Shown one piece after another: positions 23,450 to 37,476 of a DNA stretch of 64,000 nt (positions are counted from its first letter, which is position 1; every line of letters begins with the position of its first letter). The notes beneath the pieces were generated by a model, which was not told where the DNA came from, searched no databases, and was given only the letters and a program-made list of their open reading frames with translations. Source of the DNA: Sipunculus nudus (lineage: Eukaryota; Annelida; Sipuncula; Golfingiida; Sipunculidae); NCBI GenBank assembly GCA_026874595.1, contig CM049311.1:16763676-16827675 (forward strand). The letters run 5' to 3'. A program made the position numbers and the translations under genes.

Positions 23450-25140
23450 GGGGTAAAATAAGTTTTACCGGGGTTTTACCAAAGTTTTCATAAAAAATTT
23501 CATCAAAGTTTAAATAAAATGCTCTTATTTTTTCATACTCGATGAAAATTGACACAGGTAACATGTAAACAGGTAAACAACCAATTCATTTAATGTTTTT
23601 ATCATGGTCAATTTTACTCCATTTCAGTCTGTCCCAGCCAAGGACAGACTATTCTGTTCTACCTAGCCCTAGCACCTGTGCTCTCTTACTACGCTAAGCT
23701 GTGCAAGAGCCCTAGAAGATGATTTGAGGAAACTGGTGCCATTCCACATGACAATTAAATTCTGATATTTCGTCTAAAAATGTCGTATTCGTTAGGAAAT
23801 AAAGATATTCTAATCAAATACGCATATAACATACCACTTAGACAGTGTTTGTCCACTTCAAATGTTGATTAGAAGAATATGTATTATCCTATATAAACGG
23901 TGATACACAGGTAATGATGTGTGCTCTGGGTTTTCCCCCAGCCACAGCTGGCCGGCAGCCGCCTGTGTAACCAGTGGTAACGGGCCGTGTTGGCTCAGCG
24001 AGCAAAGGTCAGGCAGTTCATTGTTTCAGATTCTGAGACAGTTTCAAGCGCAAGGGTTGCAAAGTTTTAAAAGTGAGTCTTGTTTACATACTAAAACATA
24101 ATATTTATCTGAATTTCTTGGTCATTGGAATAAAGTACTATATCTCCCTCAGATTACTTACAGTTTCCTTGTCATAAACGCAATATTTGATTTTACACGA
24201 TTTTTTTCCGACAAGGGTTTGAAGTTCTCCAGTTTACTCTGAAGCTTTTTATGCGGTATCCAGAGTCCTGGATACGCCGCATTTAATGCAGTTATGTTCT
24301 ACCCTGCACTTCTAGGGATATGGTCTTTGACTATGTCCGGGTTGGCTGTAATTGCCCTAAACCTTTGTGGTGGAATCAACAACTAGGATTCTCCTTTCAT
24401 GCGTAATTGTTTATGCAGACAGCTAGCAGCGCGAATTGGAATATTGTGTCTTTGGACGAGGCAATCTAAACCAAAGACATACTTTCATAAAACTTGACCT
24501 GAGCGATAATAAAAGATCGAAGAAACTTTCTTATCATATGGTCATTATTACTCAATTTGAAGAGAATATTTTTATGGGTTTTCGCATACCTAAGAAAACA
24601 GTGATGTGCCTGAAGACATTAGCTGGTTACATTGGCCTAGATGGGCCTGTTGTCATACTATATACTTACCGAAGGAGCCAACGACCACGTCCTGCCTGCC
24701 CGCAGATTCATATTTCCCGCCAGCACAAAGTAAATGCCGAAATCGTAACCTCCTATCATATCCAAATATTTTCTTTTAAACTTGGACGATAGGTGCTTTG
24801 AAACTTTTTACCCGCCAAATTCACAAGTTTGTTACGCCTGTAGACATGGGTAGGAAAATATATATGAAAAAGTGTCAGGTTCATTTTATTTATCGTCTAT
24901 TTATAAGCCACCTTCCCCAGATGGAACCACTCTCCACATCATGAATAATGACTTAGAATGGCACACACACACTGAACTATGGAACAAACATTATAACCAT
25001 AGTTATTAATAGGATATATATATATATGTTTTGTGTGATTTGTACAATAGATTAAATGACATCCATTGGGGATTTTTTTTTTAAATTGCATGTAAAATTA
25101 TAAAAAATAGGAATGTTTACATATAACATGCATATTACAA
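23450..25140. other. Mostly unique sequence; one unassigned 118-codon frame
   Basis: An open frame at 24436-24792 (+) encodes a 118-residue sequence beginning MEYCVFGRGNLNQRH. I recognise no domain; it contains a basic stretch YRRSQRPRPACPQ. GC content is somewhat higher at 23900-24800 than in the flanks. It could be an exon or transposon debris. A short (TA)n run sits near 25017. Confidence 0.35.
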
Positions 25141-28100
25141 AAATCATCCATACAGACTCAACATTGGCTGTATAAATTTGGAGTTCTGGTCTAAATTCTG
25201 TGTTATTACACTGATTGGTCTGAAATGTTTGGGCTGAAGTAAACCCTTGGGGAAATTACATACAAAAATGGGAGAGGTGGCTGAGTTTGTGTGCCAATAA
25301 GGTGCGAAAAATGGATTTTTAGCATTTGACAGGGCTTTTGTGCACATGATCAGGTTAAAATTCAGCTAGGGTGTTCAAAATGCAGGATTTTACTGATACT
25401 TTGGTGAACATACATGGTTGCAATTTGCATATGGCTCCTGTTAATACCTACCATTTTGAGGTATCCTTTAAAGTGTTTCCATCTGTACCGACTCAACTTG
25501 GCTTTAATACATGTGGTGTCTTGAGCTAAATTCTGTGTTATTTGGCTGATTAGTCTGAAATGTTTTGGGCTGCAGATGACCCCTTGGAGAAATATGTATA
25601 CAAAAATTGGGAGACCTGGCTGTGTTTTTGTACCAATGAGGAGCAAAAATGGATTTTTAGCACTTTACATGACTTTTTGTGCATATGATCAGGTTTAAAT
25701 TCAGCTAGGGTGTTCAAAATGCAGGATTTTACTGATACTTTGGTGAACATACATGGTTGCAATTTGCATATGGCTCCTGTTTATACCTACCATTTTGAGG
25801 TATCCTTTAAAGTGTTTTCATCTGTACCGACTCAACTTGGCTTTAATACATGTGGTGTCTTGAGCTAAATTTTGTTATTTGGCTGATTAGTCTGAAAAGT
25901 TTTGGGCTGCACATGACCCCTTGGAGAAATATGTATACAAAAATTGGGACACCTTGCTGTGTTTTTGTACCAATGAGGAGCAAAAAATGGATTTTTAGCA
26001 ATTTACATGGCTTTTTGTGCATATGATCAGGTTAAAATTCAGCTAGGGTGTTCAAAATGCAGGATTTTACTGATACTTTGGTGAACATGCATGGTTGCAA
26101 TTTGCATATGGCTCCTGTTAATACCTACCATTTTGAGGTATCCTTTAAAGTGTTTTCATCTGTACCGACTCAACTTGGCTTTAATACATGTGGTGTCTTG
26201 AGCTAAATTCTGTGTTATTTGGCTGATTAGTCTGAAAAGTTTTGGGCTGCAGATGATCCCTTGGAGAAATATGTATACAAAAACTGGGAGACCTGGCTGT
26301 GTTTTTGTACCAATGAGGAGCAAAAATGGATTTTTAGCACATTACAAGGCTTTTTGTGCATATGATCAGGTTAAAATTCAGCTAGGGTGTTCAAAATGCA
26401 GTATTTTACTGATACTTTGGTGAACATACATGGTTGCAATTAGCATATGGCTACTGTTAATACCTACCTTTTTGGGGTATCCTTTAAAGTGTTTTCATCT
26501 GTACTGACTCACCTTGGCTTTAATACATGTGGTGTCTTGAGCTTAAATCTGTGTCATTTGGCTGATTAGTCTGAAAAGTTTTGGGCTGCAGATGACCCCT
26601 TGGAGGAATATGTATACAAAAATTGGGACACCTGGCTGTGTTTTTGTACCAATGAGGAGAAAAAATGGATTTTTAGCACTTTACAAGGCTTTTTGTGTAT
26701 ATGATCAGGTTAAAATTCAGCTAGGGTGTTCAAAATGCAGGATTTTACTGTTTTTTTTTGTGAACATACATGGTTGCAATTTGCATATGGCTACTGTTAA
26801 TACCTACCATTTTGAGGTATCCTTAAAAGTGTTTTCATCTGTACCGACTCAACTTGGCTTTAATACATGTGGTGTCTTGAGCTAAATTCTGTGTTATTTG
26901 GCTGATTAGTCTGAAAAGTTTTGGGCTGCAGATGACCCCTTGGAGAAATATGTATACAAAAATTGGGACACCTGGCTGTGTTTTTGTACCAATGTGGAGC
27001 AAAAAATGGATTTTTAGCACTTTACATGGCTTTTTGTGCATATGATCAGGTTAAAATTCAGCTAGGGTGTTCAAAATGCAGGATTTTACTGGTTTTTTTT
27101 TTGTGAACATACATGGTTGCAATTTGCATATGGCTCCTGTTAATACCTACCATTTTGGGGTATCCTTTAAAGTGTTTTCATCTGTACTGACTCACCTTGG
27201 CTTTAATACATGTGGTGTCTTGAGCTTAAATCTGTGTCATTTGGCTGATTAGTCTGAAAAGTTTTGGGCTGCAGATGATCCCATGGAGGAATATGTATAC
27301 AAAAATTGGGGGAGCTGGCTGTGTTTTTGTACCAATGAGGAGCAAAAAATAGATTTTTAGCACTTTACATGGATTTTTGTGCATATGATCAGGTTAAAAT
27401 TCAGCTAGGGTGTTCAAAATGCAGAATTTTACTGTTTTTTTTTGTGAACATACATGGTTGCAATTTGCATATGGCTCCTGTTAATACCTACCATTTTGGG
27501 GTATCCTTTAAAGTGTTTTCATCTGTACTGACTCACCTTGGCTTTAATACATGTGGTGTCTTGAGCTTAAATCTGTGTCATTTGGCTGATTAGTCTGAAA
27601 AGTTTTGGGCTGCAGATGATCCCATGGAGGAATATGTATACAAAAATTGGGGGAGCTGGCTGTGTTTTTGTACCAATGAGGAGCAAAAAATATATTTTTA
27701 GCACTTTACATGGCTTTTTGTGCATATTATCAGGTTAAAATTCTGCTAGGGTGTTCAAAATGCAGGATTTTACTGATACTTTGTTGAACATACATGGTTG
27801 GAATTTGCGTATGGCTCCTGTTAATACCTACCATTTTGAGGTATCCTTTAAAGTGTTTTCATCCGTACCAATTCAAATTGGCTTTAATACATGTGGTGAC
27901 TTGAGCTAAATTCTGTGTTATTTGGCTGATTAGTCTGAAATGTTTTGGGCTGCACATGACCCCTTGGAGAAATATGTATACAAAAATTGGGAGACCTGGC
28001 TGTGTTTTTGTACCAATGAGGAGCAAAAATGGATTTTTAGCACTTTACATGACTTTTTGTGCATATGATCAGGTTAAAATTCAGCTAGGGTGTTCAAAAT

Positions 28101-28800
28101 GCAGGATTTTACTGATACTTTGGTGAACATACATGGTTGCAATTTGTATATGGCTCCTGTTAATACCTACCATTTTGAGGTATCCTTTAAAGTGTTTTCA
28201 TCTGTACCGACTCAACTTGGCTTTAATACATGTGGTGTCTTGAGCTAAATTTTGTGTTATTTAGCTGATTAGTCTGAAAAGTTTTGGGCTGCAGATGACC
28301 CCTTGGAGAAATATGTATACAAAAATTGGGACACCTGGCTGTGTTTTTGTACCAATGAGGAGCAAAAAATGGATTTTTAGCACTTTACAAGGCTTTTTGT
28401 GCATATGATCAGGTTAAAATTCAGCTAGGGTGTTCAAAATGCAGGATTTTACTGATACTTTGGTGAACATGCATGGTTGGAATTTGCATATGGCTCTTGT
28501 TAATACCTACCATTTTGAGGTATCCTTTAAAGTGTTTTCATCTGTACCGACTCAACTTGGCTTTAATACATGTGGTGTCTTGAGCTAAATTCTGTGTTAT
28601 TTTGCTGATTAGTCTGAAAAGTTTTGGGCTGCAGATGACCCCTTGGAGAAATATGTATACAAAAACTGGGAGACCTGGCTGTGTTTTTGTACCAATGAGG
28701 AGCAAAAATGGATTTTTAGCACTTTACAAGGCTTTTTGTGTATATGATCAGGTTAAAATTCAGCTAGGGTGTTGAAAATGCATGATTTAACTTATCTTTT
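25140..28800. repeat. Satellite of about 339 bp, about 11 tandem units
   Basis: The block CAGGTTAAAATTCAGCTAGG recurs with GGTT at 25353, 25692, 26030, 26369, 26708, 27049, 27392, 27733, 28072, 28412 and 28751, a spacing of 338-343 bp. Units share landmarks such as ACCTACCATTTTGAGGTATC, GGCTTTAATACATGTGGTGT and TGTGTTTTTGTACCAATGAG. Unit identity is high in the middle and falls at both edges, with a decayed partial unit to about 28990. Apparent open frames on both strands are repeat readings, not genes. Confidence 0.95.
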
Positions 28801-29089
28801 GGTGAACATATACAGGATTTGCTGATTGCAGATGGCCACTGTTAATACTTGCCGTTAGGGGGCGTCTTTAAAAAAGGGAATTTTAGCATTTAACAGGGCT
28901 TTTTGTGCATATGATTAGGTTAAAATTCACCTAGGGTGTTGAACATGCAGAATAATACTGATATTTTGGTGATTATACATGGTTGCAATTTACATGTGGC
29001 TGCTGCTAATAAATCCTGCTGCTCACAAGTGGCTGTGATAAATGTATTTTGGATAACCTTTGATCTATATACTTGTAATTACAATTGTG
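28801..29089. other. Transition between two satellite arrays
   Basis: Begins as a decayed, truncated 339-bp unit (GGTTAAAATTCACCTAGGGT at 28918) and runs into unique sequence before the ACGT-rich array. Confidence 0.6.
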
Positions 29090-32000
29090 TAGCGTGCTTT
29101 TTAACAACATTCACCGCTTTTCAATGTGTCTGATACTTTGCGTTTATCTGCCGGAAAACGTCGGTAATATATCCATATACACAACATGTTGGGTGCAACA
29201 TACTGCAAATGTTTCAGTGACGTTTAACGTTATATTACTGAGTATGGGAGACAACAGATATTTCACGTCCTTTACACGTTTAATGTATGTTGCATGCCGT
29301 ATAATATAAAACCACATTGTGATTGGTGGCTAATTTGCAACGTTAAGGATACATACATAAAAATCTGTATTTTCATCAGCTTTACATTGTGCACCGTATT
29401 GTATATAAAACCGTATATTAATGTTTGAAATAACGTTGTGTATATTTGTAATTTAAACATATTGAACCGACTAATTTGCAATGTTTAACATACGTTAATT
29501 TTACGTGCCAAAACAACGTCGCAAATGTAATCACACGCACGAAATGTATAACGTTATGTGTTACATATAGCAAACGTCTCTATAACATTTCCTAATATGT
29601 TATACTTTCCGACTTTTAGGACGTCCAATAAAACGTTCTCAGCATGTGTCAAATACGTTGTATACAGCGCAGTAGAAATCTGTATTTTCACCTGTTTTAG
29701 ATTGTGCACCATAACGTATATATAACAGTATATCTATATTTTAAATAACTTTGTGTACATTGAAAATTACATTCACAGACCCGACTAATTTGCAATGTTT
29801 AGAATACGTACATTTTACGTGCAAAACAACGTCGCAAATGTAACCATATGCACAACATGTGAAACGTTGTGTGTAACATTTTGCAGACGTCTCTTCGACA
29901 TTGCCTAAAATGTTATACTTCCGGGTATTGCAGACGTTCACCATAACGTTCCCAACATGTTTCTTGACCGTTGTATACAGCGTCGTAAAAATCCGTATTT
30001 TCATCAGCTTTACATCGTGCACCGTATCGTATATAAAACCGTATATTAATGTTTGAAATAACTTTGTGTATATTTGTAATTTAAACATATTGAACCGACT
30101 AATTTGCAACGTTTATGATACGTCCATTTTACATACCAAAATATCGCAAACGTAACTACATACACAACATGTGAAACGTTATGTGTAACATTTCGCAGAC
30201 GTCTCTTCGACATTGCCTTAAATGTTATACTTCCGAGTATTGCAGAAATTCAAAGTAACGTTCTCAGCATGTGTTAAATACGTTGCATACAGAACAGTAA
30301 AAATCTGTATTTTCAACAGTTTTAGATTGTGCACCATAACGTATAGATAACAGTAATCTATATTTCAAATAACTTTGTGTATATTTGAAAATTACAATCA
30401 CAGACCCGACTAATTTGCAACGTTTAGGATACGTACATTTTACGTGCAAAACAACGTCGCAAATGTATCCACATGCACAACATGTGAAACATTATGTGTA
30501 ACATTTTGCAGACGTCTCTTCGACATTGCCTAAAATGTCATACTTCCAGGTATTGCAGACGTTCACCGTAACGTTCCGAACATGTTTCTTGACCGTTGTA
30601 TACAGCGTCGTAAAAAATCTGTATTTTCATCAGCTTTACATTGTGCACCGTATCGTATATAAAACCGTATATTAATGTTTGAAATAACGTTGAGTATATT
30701 TGTAATTTAAACATATTGAACCGACTAATTTGCAATGTTTAGGATACGTTAATTTTACGTGCAAAAACAACGTCGCAAATGTAACCACACGCACAACATG
30801 TATAACGTTATGTGTTACATTTTGCAGACGTCTCTATAACATTTCCTTGTATGTTATACTTTCCGACTTTTAGGACGTCCAATAAAACGTTCTCAGCACG
30901 TGTCAAATACGTTGTATACAGCGCAGTAAAAATCTGTATTTTCACCTGTTATAGATTGTGCACCATAACGTATATATAACAGTATATCTATATTTTAAAT
31001 AACTTTGTGTATATTTGAAAATTACATTCACAGACCCGACTAATTTGCAATGTTTAGGATACGTACATTTTACGTGCAAAACAACGTCGCAAATGTAAGC
31101 CATATGCACAACATGTGAAACGTTATGTGTAACATTTTGCAGACGTCTCTTCGACATTGCCTAAAATGTTATACTTCCGGGTATTGCAGACGTTCATCAT
31201 AACGTTCCCAACATGTTTCTTGACCGTTGTATACAGCGTCGTAAAAATCTGTATTTTAGCAGCTTTACATTGTGCACCGTATCGTATATAAAACCGTATA
31301 TTAATGTTTGAAATAAATTTGAGTATATTTGTAATTTAAATATATTGAACCGACTAATTTGCAATGTTTAACATACGTTAATTTTACGTGCCAAAACAAC
31401 GTCGCAAATGTAACCACACGCACAAAATGTATAACGTTATGTGTTACATATAGCAAACGTCTCTATAACATTTCCTAGTATGTTATACTTTCCGACTTTT
31501 AGGACGTCCAATAAAACGTTCTCAGCATGTGTCAAATACGTTTTATACAGCGCAGTAGAAATCTGTATTTTCACCTGTTTTAGATTGTGCACCATAACGT
31601 ATATATAACAGTATATCTATATTTTAAATAACTGTGTATATTTGAAAATAACATTCACAGACCCGACTAATTTGCAATGTTTAGAATACGTACATTTTAC
31701 GTGCAAAACAACGTCGCAAATGTAACCATTTGCACAACATGTGAAACGTTGTGTGTAACATATTGCAGACGTCTCTTCGACATTGCCTAAAATGTTATAC
31801 CTCCGGGTATCGAAGACGTTCACCGTAACGTTCCCAACATGTTTCTTGACCGTTGTATACAGCGTCGTAAAATCTATATTTTCATCAGCTTTACATTGTG
31901 CACCGTATCGTATATAAAACCGAATATTAATGGTTGAAATAACGTTGTGTATATTTGTAATTTAAACATACTGAACCGACTAATTTGCAATGTTTAGGAT

Positions 32001-34340
32001 ACGTTAATTTTACGTGCAAAAACAACGACGCAAATGTAACCACACGCACAACATGTATAACGTTATGTGTTACATTTTGCAAACGTCTCTATAACATTTC
32101 CTAGTATGTTATACTTTCCGACTTTTAGGACGTCCAAAAAAACGTTCTCAGCATGTGTCAAATACGTTGTATACAGCGCAGTAAAAAATCTGTATTTTCA
32201 CCTGTTTTAGATTGTGCACCATAACTTATATATAACAGTATATCTATATTTTAAATATCTTTGTGTATATTTGAAAATTACATTCACAGACCCGACTAAT
32301 TTGCAATGTTTAGGATACGTACATTTTACGTGCAAAATAACGTCGCAAATGTAACCATATGCACAACATGTGAAACGTTATGTGTAACATTTTGCAGACG
32401 TCTCTTCGACATTGCCTAAAATGTTATACTTCCGGGTTTTGCAAACGTTCATCATAACGTTCCCAACATGTTTCTTGACCGTTGTATACAGCGTCGTAAA
32501 AATCTGTATTTTCATCAGCTTTACATTGTCCACCGTTTCGTATATAAAACCGTATATTAATGTTTGAAATAACGTTGAGTATATTTGTAATTTAAACATA
32601 TTGAACCGACTAATTTGCAATGTTTAGGATACGTTAATTTTACGCGCCAAAACAACGTCGCAAATGTAACCACACGCACAACATGTATAACGTTATGTGT
32701 TACATATAGCAAACGTCTCTATAACATTTCCTAATATGTTATACTTTCCGACTTTTAGGACGTCCAATAAAACGTTCTCAGCATGTGTCAAATACGTTGT
32801 ATACAGCGCAGTAAAAATCTGTATTTTCACCTGTTTTAGATTGTGCACCATAACGTTTATATAACAGTATATCTATATTTTAAATAACTTTGTGTATATT
32901 TGAAAATTACATTCACAGGCCCGACTAATTTGCAATGTTTAGGATACGTACATTTTACGTGCAAAACAACGTCGCAAATGTAACCATATGCACAACATGT
33001 GAAACGTTATGTGTAACATTTTGCAGACGTCTCTTCGACATTGCCTAAAATGTTATACTTCCGGGTATTGCAGACGTTCACCATAACGTTCCCAACATGT
33101 TTCTTGACCGTTGTATACAGCGTCGTAAAAATCCGTATTTTCATCAGCTTTACATTGTCCACCGTATCGTATATAAAACCGTATATTAATGTTTGAAGTA
33201 ATGTTGAGTATATTTGTAATTTAAACATATTGATCCGACTAATTTGCAATGTTTAGGATACGTTAATTTTACGCGCCAAAACAACGTCGCAAATGTAACC
33301 ACACGCACAACATGTATAACGTTATGTGTTACATTTTGCAAACGTCTCTATAACATTTCCTAATATGTTATACTTTCCGACTTTTAGGACGTCCAATAAA
33401 ACGTTCTCAGCATGTGTCAAATACGTTGTATACAGCGCAGTAAAAATCTGTATTTTCACCTGTTTTAGATTGTGCACCATAACGTTTATATAACAGTATG
33501 TCTATATTTTAAATAACTTTGTGTATATTTGAAAATTACATTCACAGACGCGACTAATTTGCAATGTTTAGGATACGTACATTTTACGTGCAAAACAACG
33601 TCGCAAATGTATCCATATGCACAACATGTGAAACGTTATGTGCAACAATTTGCAGACGTCTCTTCGACATTGCCTAAAATGTTATACTTCCGGGTATTGC
33701 AGACGTTCACCATAACGTTCCCAACATGTTTCTTGACCGTTGTATACAGCGTCGTAAAAATCTGTATTTTCATCAGCTTTACATTGTCCACCGTATCGTA
33801 TATAAAACCATATATTAATGTTTGAAATAACGTTGCGTATATTTGTAACTTAAACATATTGGACCGAAACTTTGCAATGTTTACGATACGTCCATATAAC
33901 GTGCCGAAAAACGTCGCAAACCTAACCGCATGCGCAACATAAAAAACTTTTAATGCAACGTTTCTTAAACGTCCGTTTGCCGTTTCCAATAATATTTTAC
34001 TTTAGAGTAGTTAGGACGTTAAGTATAACGTTCGCACCATGTTTTACAAATGTTTTTAAACAATATTGCAGAATAAGGAACCTGATCGAAATTCAGAACG
34101 TGCCCATTAACGTGTACATAACGTTTGATGTACGTTACATAATAACAATACAATGCGTTTTAACCAAAGGCGTTTTGGAAGTACAGGACAACGTTCTTTT
34201 AATGTAAATACAAGGTTATATTAAAACGTTACATAAAGTACCTTGGACGGACGTTCCTGTATTTCAATATGACGTAAACTTGACGTTGCCTGCACGTTTC
34301 TAAATAATGTTATGACCTGTAACTTTCCACGAACGTTAGG
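29090..34340. repeat. Dimeric ACGT-rich satellite, higher-order period about 629 bp
   Basis: Two related monomers of about 314 bp alternate. The B-monomer marker CAGCTTTACATTGT recurs about every 626-630 bp (around 29378, 30006, 30632, 31261, 31887, 32517, 33146 and 33775). A and B share CGACTAATTTGCAATGTTTA, AACGTCGCAAATGTAACCA and ACGTTATGTGT, but differ elsewhere (GGACGTCCAATAAAACG in A, TTCTTGACCGTTGTATAC in B). Each monomer contains eight or nine ACGT cores (AACGTT, TACGTA, GACGTC), far above chance in AT-rich DNA. The terminal unit after 33836 is strongly diverged but still ACGT-rich. Minus-strand frames beginning MQISR(F/I)NMFK recur because the repeat does; I do not call them genes. 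Confidence 0.95.
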
Positions 34341-36631
34341 TTTACGTACTGTGTTTGCAGGGAAGCAGCTCTGCGTTATACTCACTGGTATTCTTATAAT
34401 CGGTTTGAAATTGAAGGAATTATGATCATACATAATAACATTAGCCTTTTTAAGGTGATGAGGAAGCCCAAACAGATTTGAAGGCCCCATCTGATCATTG
34501 CATACAATGACATGATATTAATAATAAAAAAAAACCTATGCACACATCTAACGTTTCCTGCATATTATTATCCATAAAGTAGCTTAAATTAGCTGAAAAA
34601 ATACGAAAATACCTTAAGAGGGTCAGACATGAAATTTGTATTATCAACACATTTAACATTTGTTTTAACGAGATAATTTTAAGAATAACATTTAGTGTGT
34701 TTTATTCGTCTTATACATTATTATCATATATTCTGCAAAGCCCGTAAAAGATATTTTCAATGATAATTAAGTAATAAAAATTAGTTCCTTGAAAGCCAAC
34801 ATAATCTCGTATACAATACGTTACCTCTTATTCTACACTACCTCTTATGTTCCAAAATCGGCTATAAAACGGCATATAGTACAAAACTGAGGCCACAATT
34901 AAGGTGTACTACCAACTAGCAGTGTCCGAGAGGTATCAAGCTACCACGATATTAAGTCAGAATTTGTCTGTGTTGTGGGTTGGGTGATTTTAAGATACCA
35001 TCTATAATTTACAATATTCATTCCATACCAATACAGGAATTTGCCTCGCGGGTGATATCATATACAAGACTTAGTGCTGAGTGAATTAGACATAGTTCTG
35101 CAATAGAAATAAGGATAAAAAAACGAAGTTACAAAACTGTGATGTATCTATGTATAAACAATACCTGTTTGCATTTAAGAGACTGCAGCCTTCGACCTGA
35201 TTTTCACAAGACAATATCATCAATGAGCAAGCCTCCAACTACATTATTTTCATTGAATTCGTAATTTTTTTCATAAATAATATTTGTGTTCTCTTAACTA
35301 AAACCAATATTCTGATCTGCTATTTTCTGATCCCTTCAATTTTCCTTTTGTATTTAATTGTTAGATTTTCCCAACAGCATATCAAAGCATAAGAAATCAT
35401 ACTCTGGGCCCCCAAAGGAAAAGACAAAAACAAGTGATTCACTTTCAATATTAATCGATTTTAGTTTCATTTGCATGCATAAACGCTGCTGCCTTTACGG
35501 TATATTTTTTTACATTATTATCCCATTCAGCCGATCATGTAATCCTACCCTAAGTTTTTATACTATTGTGCATTTTCTACTTGTTTTCTTTTAATAGATA
35601 CCGGAAATTGACAAGTTGATCTTAGTCTAAAATCAATTATCAATTCCTTTGTCCTGAAGGGTTTAGTAACAATAATTTATTCTTGCTTCAAGTTACTTCT
35701 TGTCCGATTCCCTTTCGATATATATTTTCATGACAACTGAAATCAATCAGACAACTACGGTATCATTTGCGTATTTTAAAATGAAAAATCCTTGGTGTGT
35801 AGCCTCCAAATCATCAAAAACAGTATTTCTGAATGCTAAAGGTCCAACAACTGGTATGTTTGACCCAGTGTTATGAGTAACTGGTATCATAGCTGTGGGC
35901 AGTGACTGCTGTTTGATCAGCAAATATCTGAGGTTGCGTGTTTTCGCACGAATAAGTGTTTGACTCAAATATTATACGTCGTCATGTGTCGACATCACAT
36001 ATTGATAAGTTTCGAACAGTTTAAGATCCAAGAGTTACCTAACCAAACAGATATACAATTTGCTGAATTGAACAAATATGAACCTCCGCGCTAACATTGA
36101 AAAGATGCATTGACGAGAAGTAAGAAAATATATCCCGTATGTTTCCCGTGTAATCAATAATGGATTATGGGGAATAGAGATGTTGTTGTATGGTTGTGGT
36201 TATATGTAGACTACCTGTAAGATCTACCTGACGTCGTTATAATAGTCAGGGACGTATTTTGAATAATGGTAGTTAGAGACATGTTTGGATTATCCACTTT
36301 TGGTTTATCCACTGGACAATTTGGTTGCAAAATTGATTCTTATTAGAATTTAACTAATGTATAACATTGTAACATGAACCTGACAACACCTACAACCACT
36401 GTTTACCGAAGCCAACATTCAAGGACAATGTGAGTTGTTGAGGTGTACTATATCACCTGTTCATTGAATTTGGATACCTTTTCTTGTTCTGTTTTACACT
36501 AGACTTTTTATTACTAAAAATGCCATGTTACCTCCATATACAAAAAAAAACTATTATATAGTATAAAGTTTCATAAAATATAAAGATAGTCTGTCAGAAA
36601 AAAAAAGTATTTTTATCGATTTGTTGTTAAG
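34341..36631. other. Unique sequence, no gene established
   Basis: Minus-strand frames at 34221-34490 and 35747-35968 have no recognisable domain. A Thr/Pro-coding stretch near 36380-36430 followed by a GTGAGT donor might be an additional exon but is out of phase with the one at 36632. Confidence 0.4.
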
Positions 36632-36691
36632 TGACTCCAACAACAACACCAGCCACCTCCTTTGCTCCAACCACAACTCCAATAACGACAG
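36632..36691 (+). CDS. Candidate exon: Thr/Pro-rich stalk, part 1
   Basis: A 60-nt segment between an AG preceded by a T/G-rich tract (TTTGTTGTTAAG) and the donor ACAG|GTAAGG. Read in phase 1 it encodes TPTTTPATSFAPTTTPITT, a mucin-like, potentially O-glycosylated linker. It is symmetrical (phase 1 in and out, length divisible by three). The next candidate at 37477 continues in the same phase with more Thr/Val. Stalks of this type in animal secreted or surface proteins usually separate folded domains. No initiator or signal peptide was found upstream. The call rests on splice motifs and composition only, and short phase-compatible segments do arise by chance in AT-rich DNA. Confidence 0.4.
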
Positions 36692-37476
36692 GTAAGGGAC
36701 TATTGGACAAGGTAATCTTTTTTTTCATGACCTTTTGTTCATAAAATTACAATTAGAAAAAGAATCCTCTAGTTTACATAAAGTAATGGAAGACGGACGT
36801 TTACAGGTGTTATTGTTGTCAGAAAAAGATAAAGTAAAGTCTATTCAATGTTAACAATGAAACGAAAGAACTGTATGCTGTAACAAACCTGTCTTAGGTA
36901 GAAAGATATACTATTTATGAGTACCATAAATATGTATCGTTATTTAAAGTTAATTGTGAAAATACAATGATTTATTAATTGCCTGATAGATGTTTGAAAG
37001 ACACTACTGACGTAATAAAAGGATATGCTTTAGAGACGCTGATCACGTATGAGAAAAGCAGGAATTATTTTGAACACTTTTCTGACGGGGAACCAAGTCC
37101 ATATTCGATATATTTTTTATCCATTTTCTCATTTTTGTCACCGCCATTTAGAGAGATACAATATAGTGCATACTGGCATGCCTGGCTGAGACTCTTACTT
37201 CATCATTAAAGCAATTCATCTTTTAGACAATAAAACTAAAGAGATATGTCGCATTTTGCCTGGAATTTACTTAATATATGAAACAGAATGTAAAGGATCA
37301 GTGAGTCTCCAAACCCCAAAGGATCCTGTCATTGGAATGCTCTGGTGGTTAATTTTATGCAGTTTATAAATGTAATCACACGGAACAGTGATATTCATGT
37401 TAAATCTTGCCAAAGCACTAATCTTAAACACCCTTTAAAATGTCTCTTATAAACTGAATTATGAATTAATTTACAG

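Noticed and set aside
23980-24030. TTGGCTCAGCGAGCAAAGG resembling a tRNA A box
   Set aside because: No convincing B box downstream.
26592-27593. Frames with MFKMQDFTGFFFVNIHGCNL-like sequence
   Set aside because: Readings of the 339-bp satellite.
29272-33989. Minus-strand frames repeatedly starting MQISRFNMFK
   Set aside because: They follow the 629-bp satellite period and vary in length and frame between copies; no domain or conserved start context.
35747-35968. Minus frame ending YANDTVVV, superficially like the reverse-transcriptase YADD box
   Set aside because: The second catalytic Asp is replaced, it lies at the frame's extreme end, and nothing around it resembles a reverse transcriptase.
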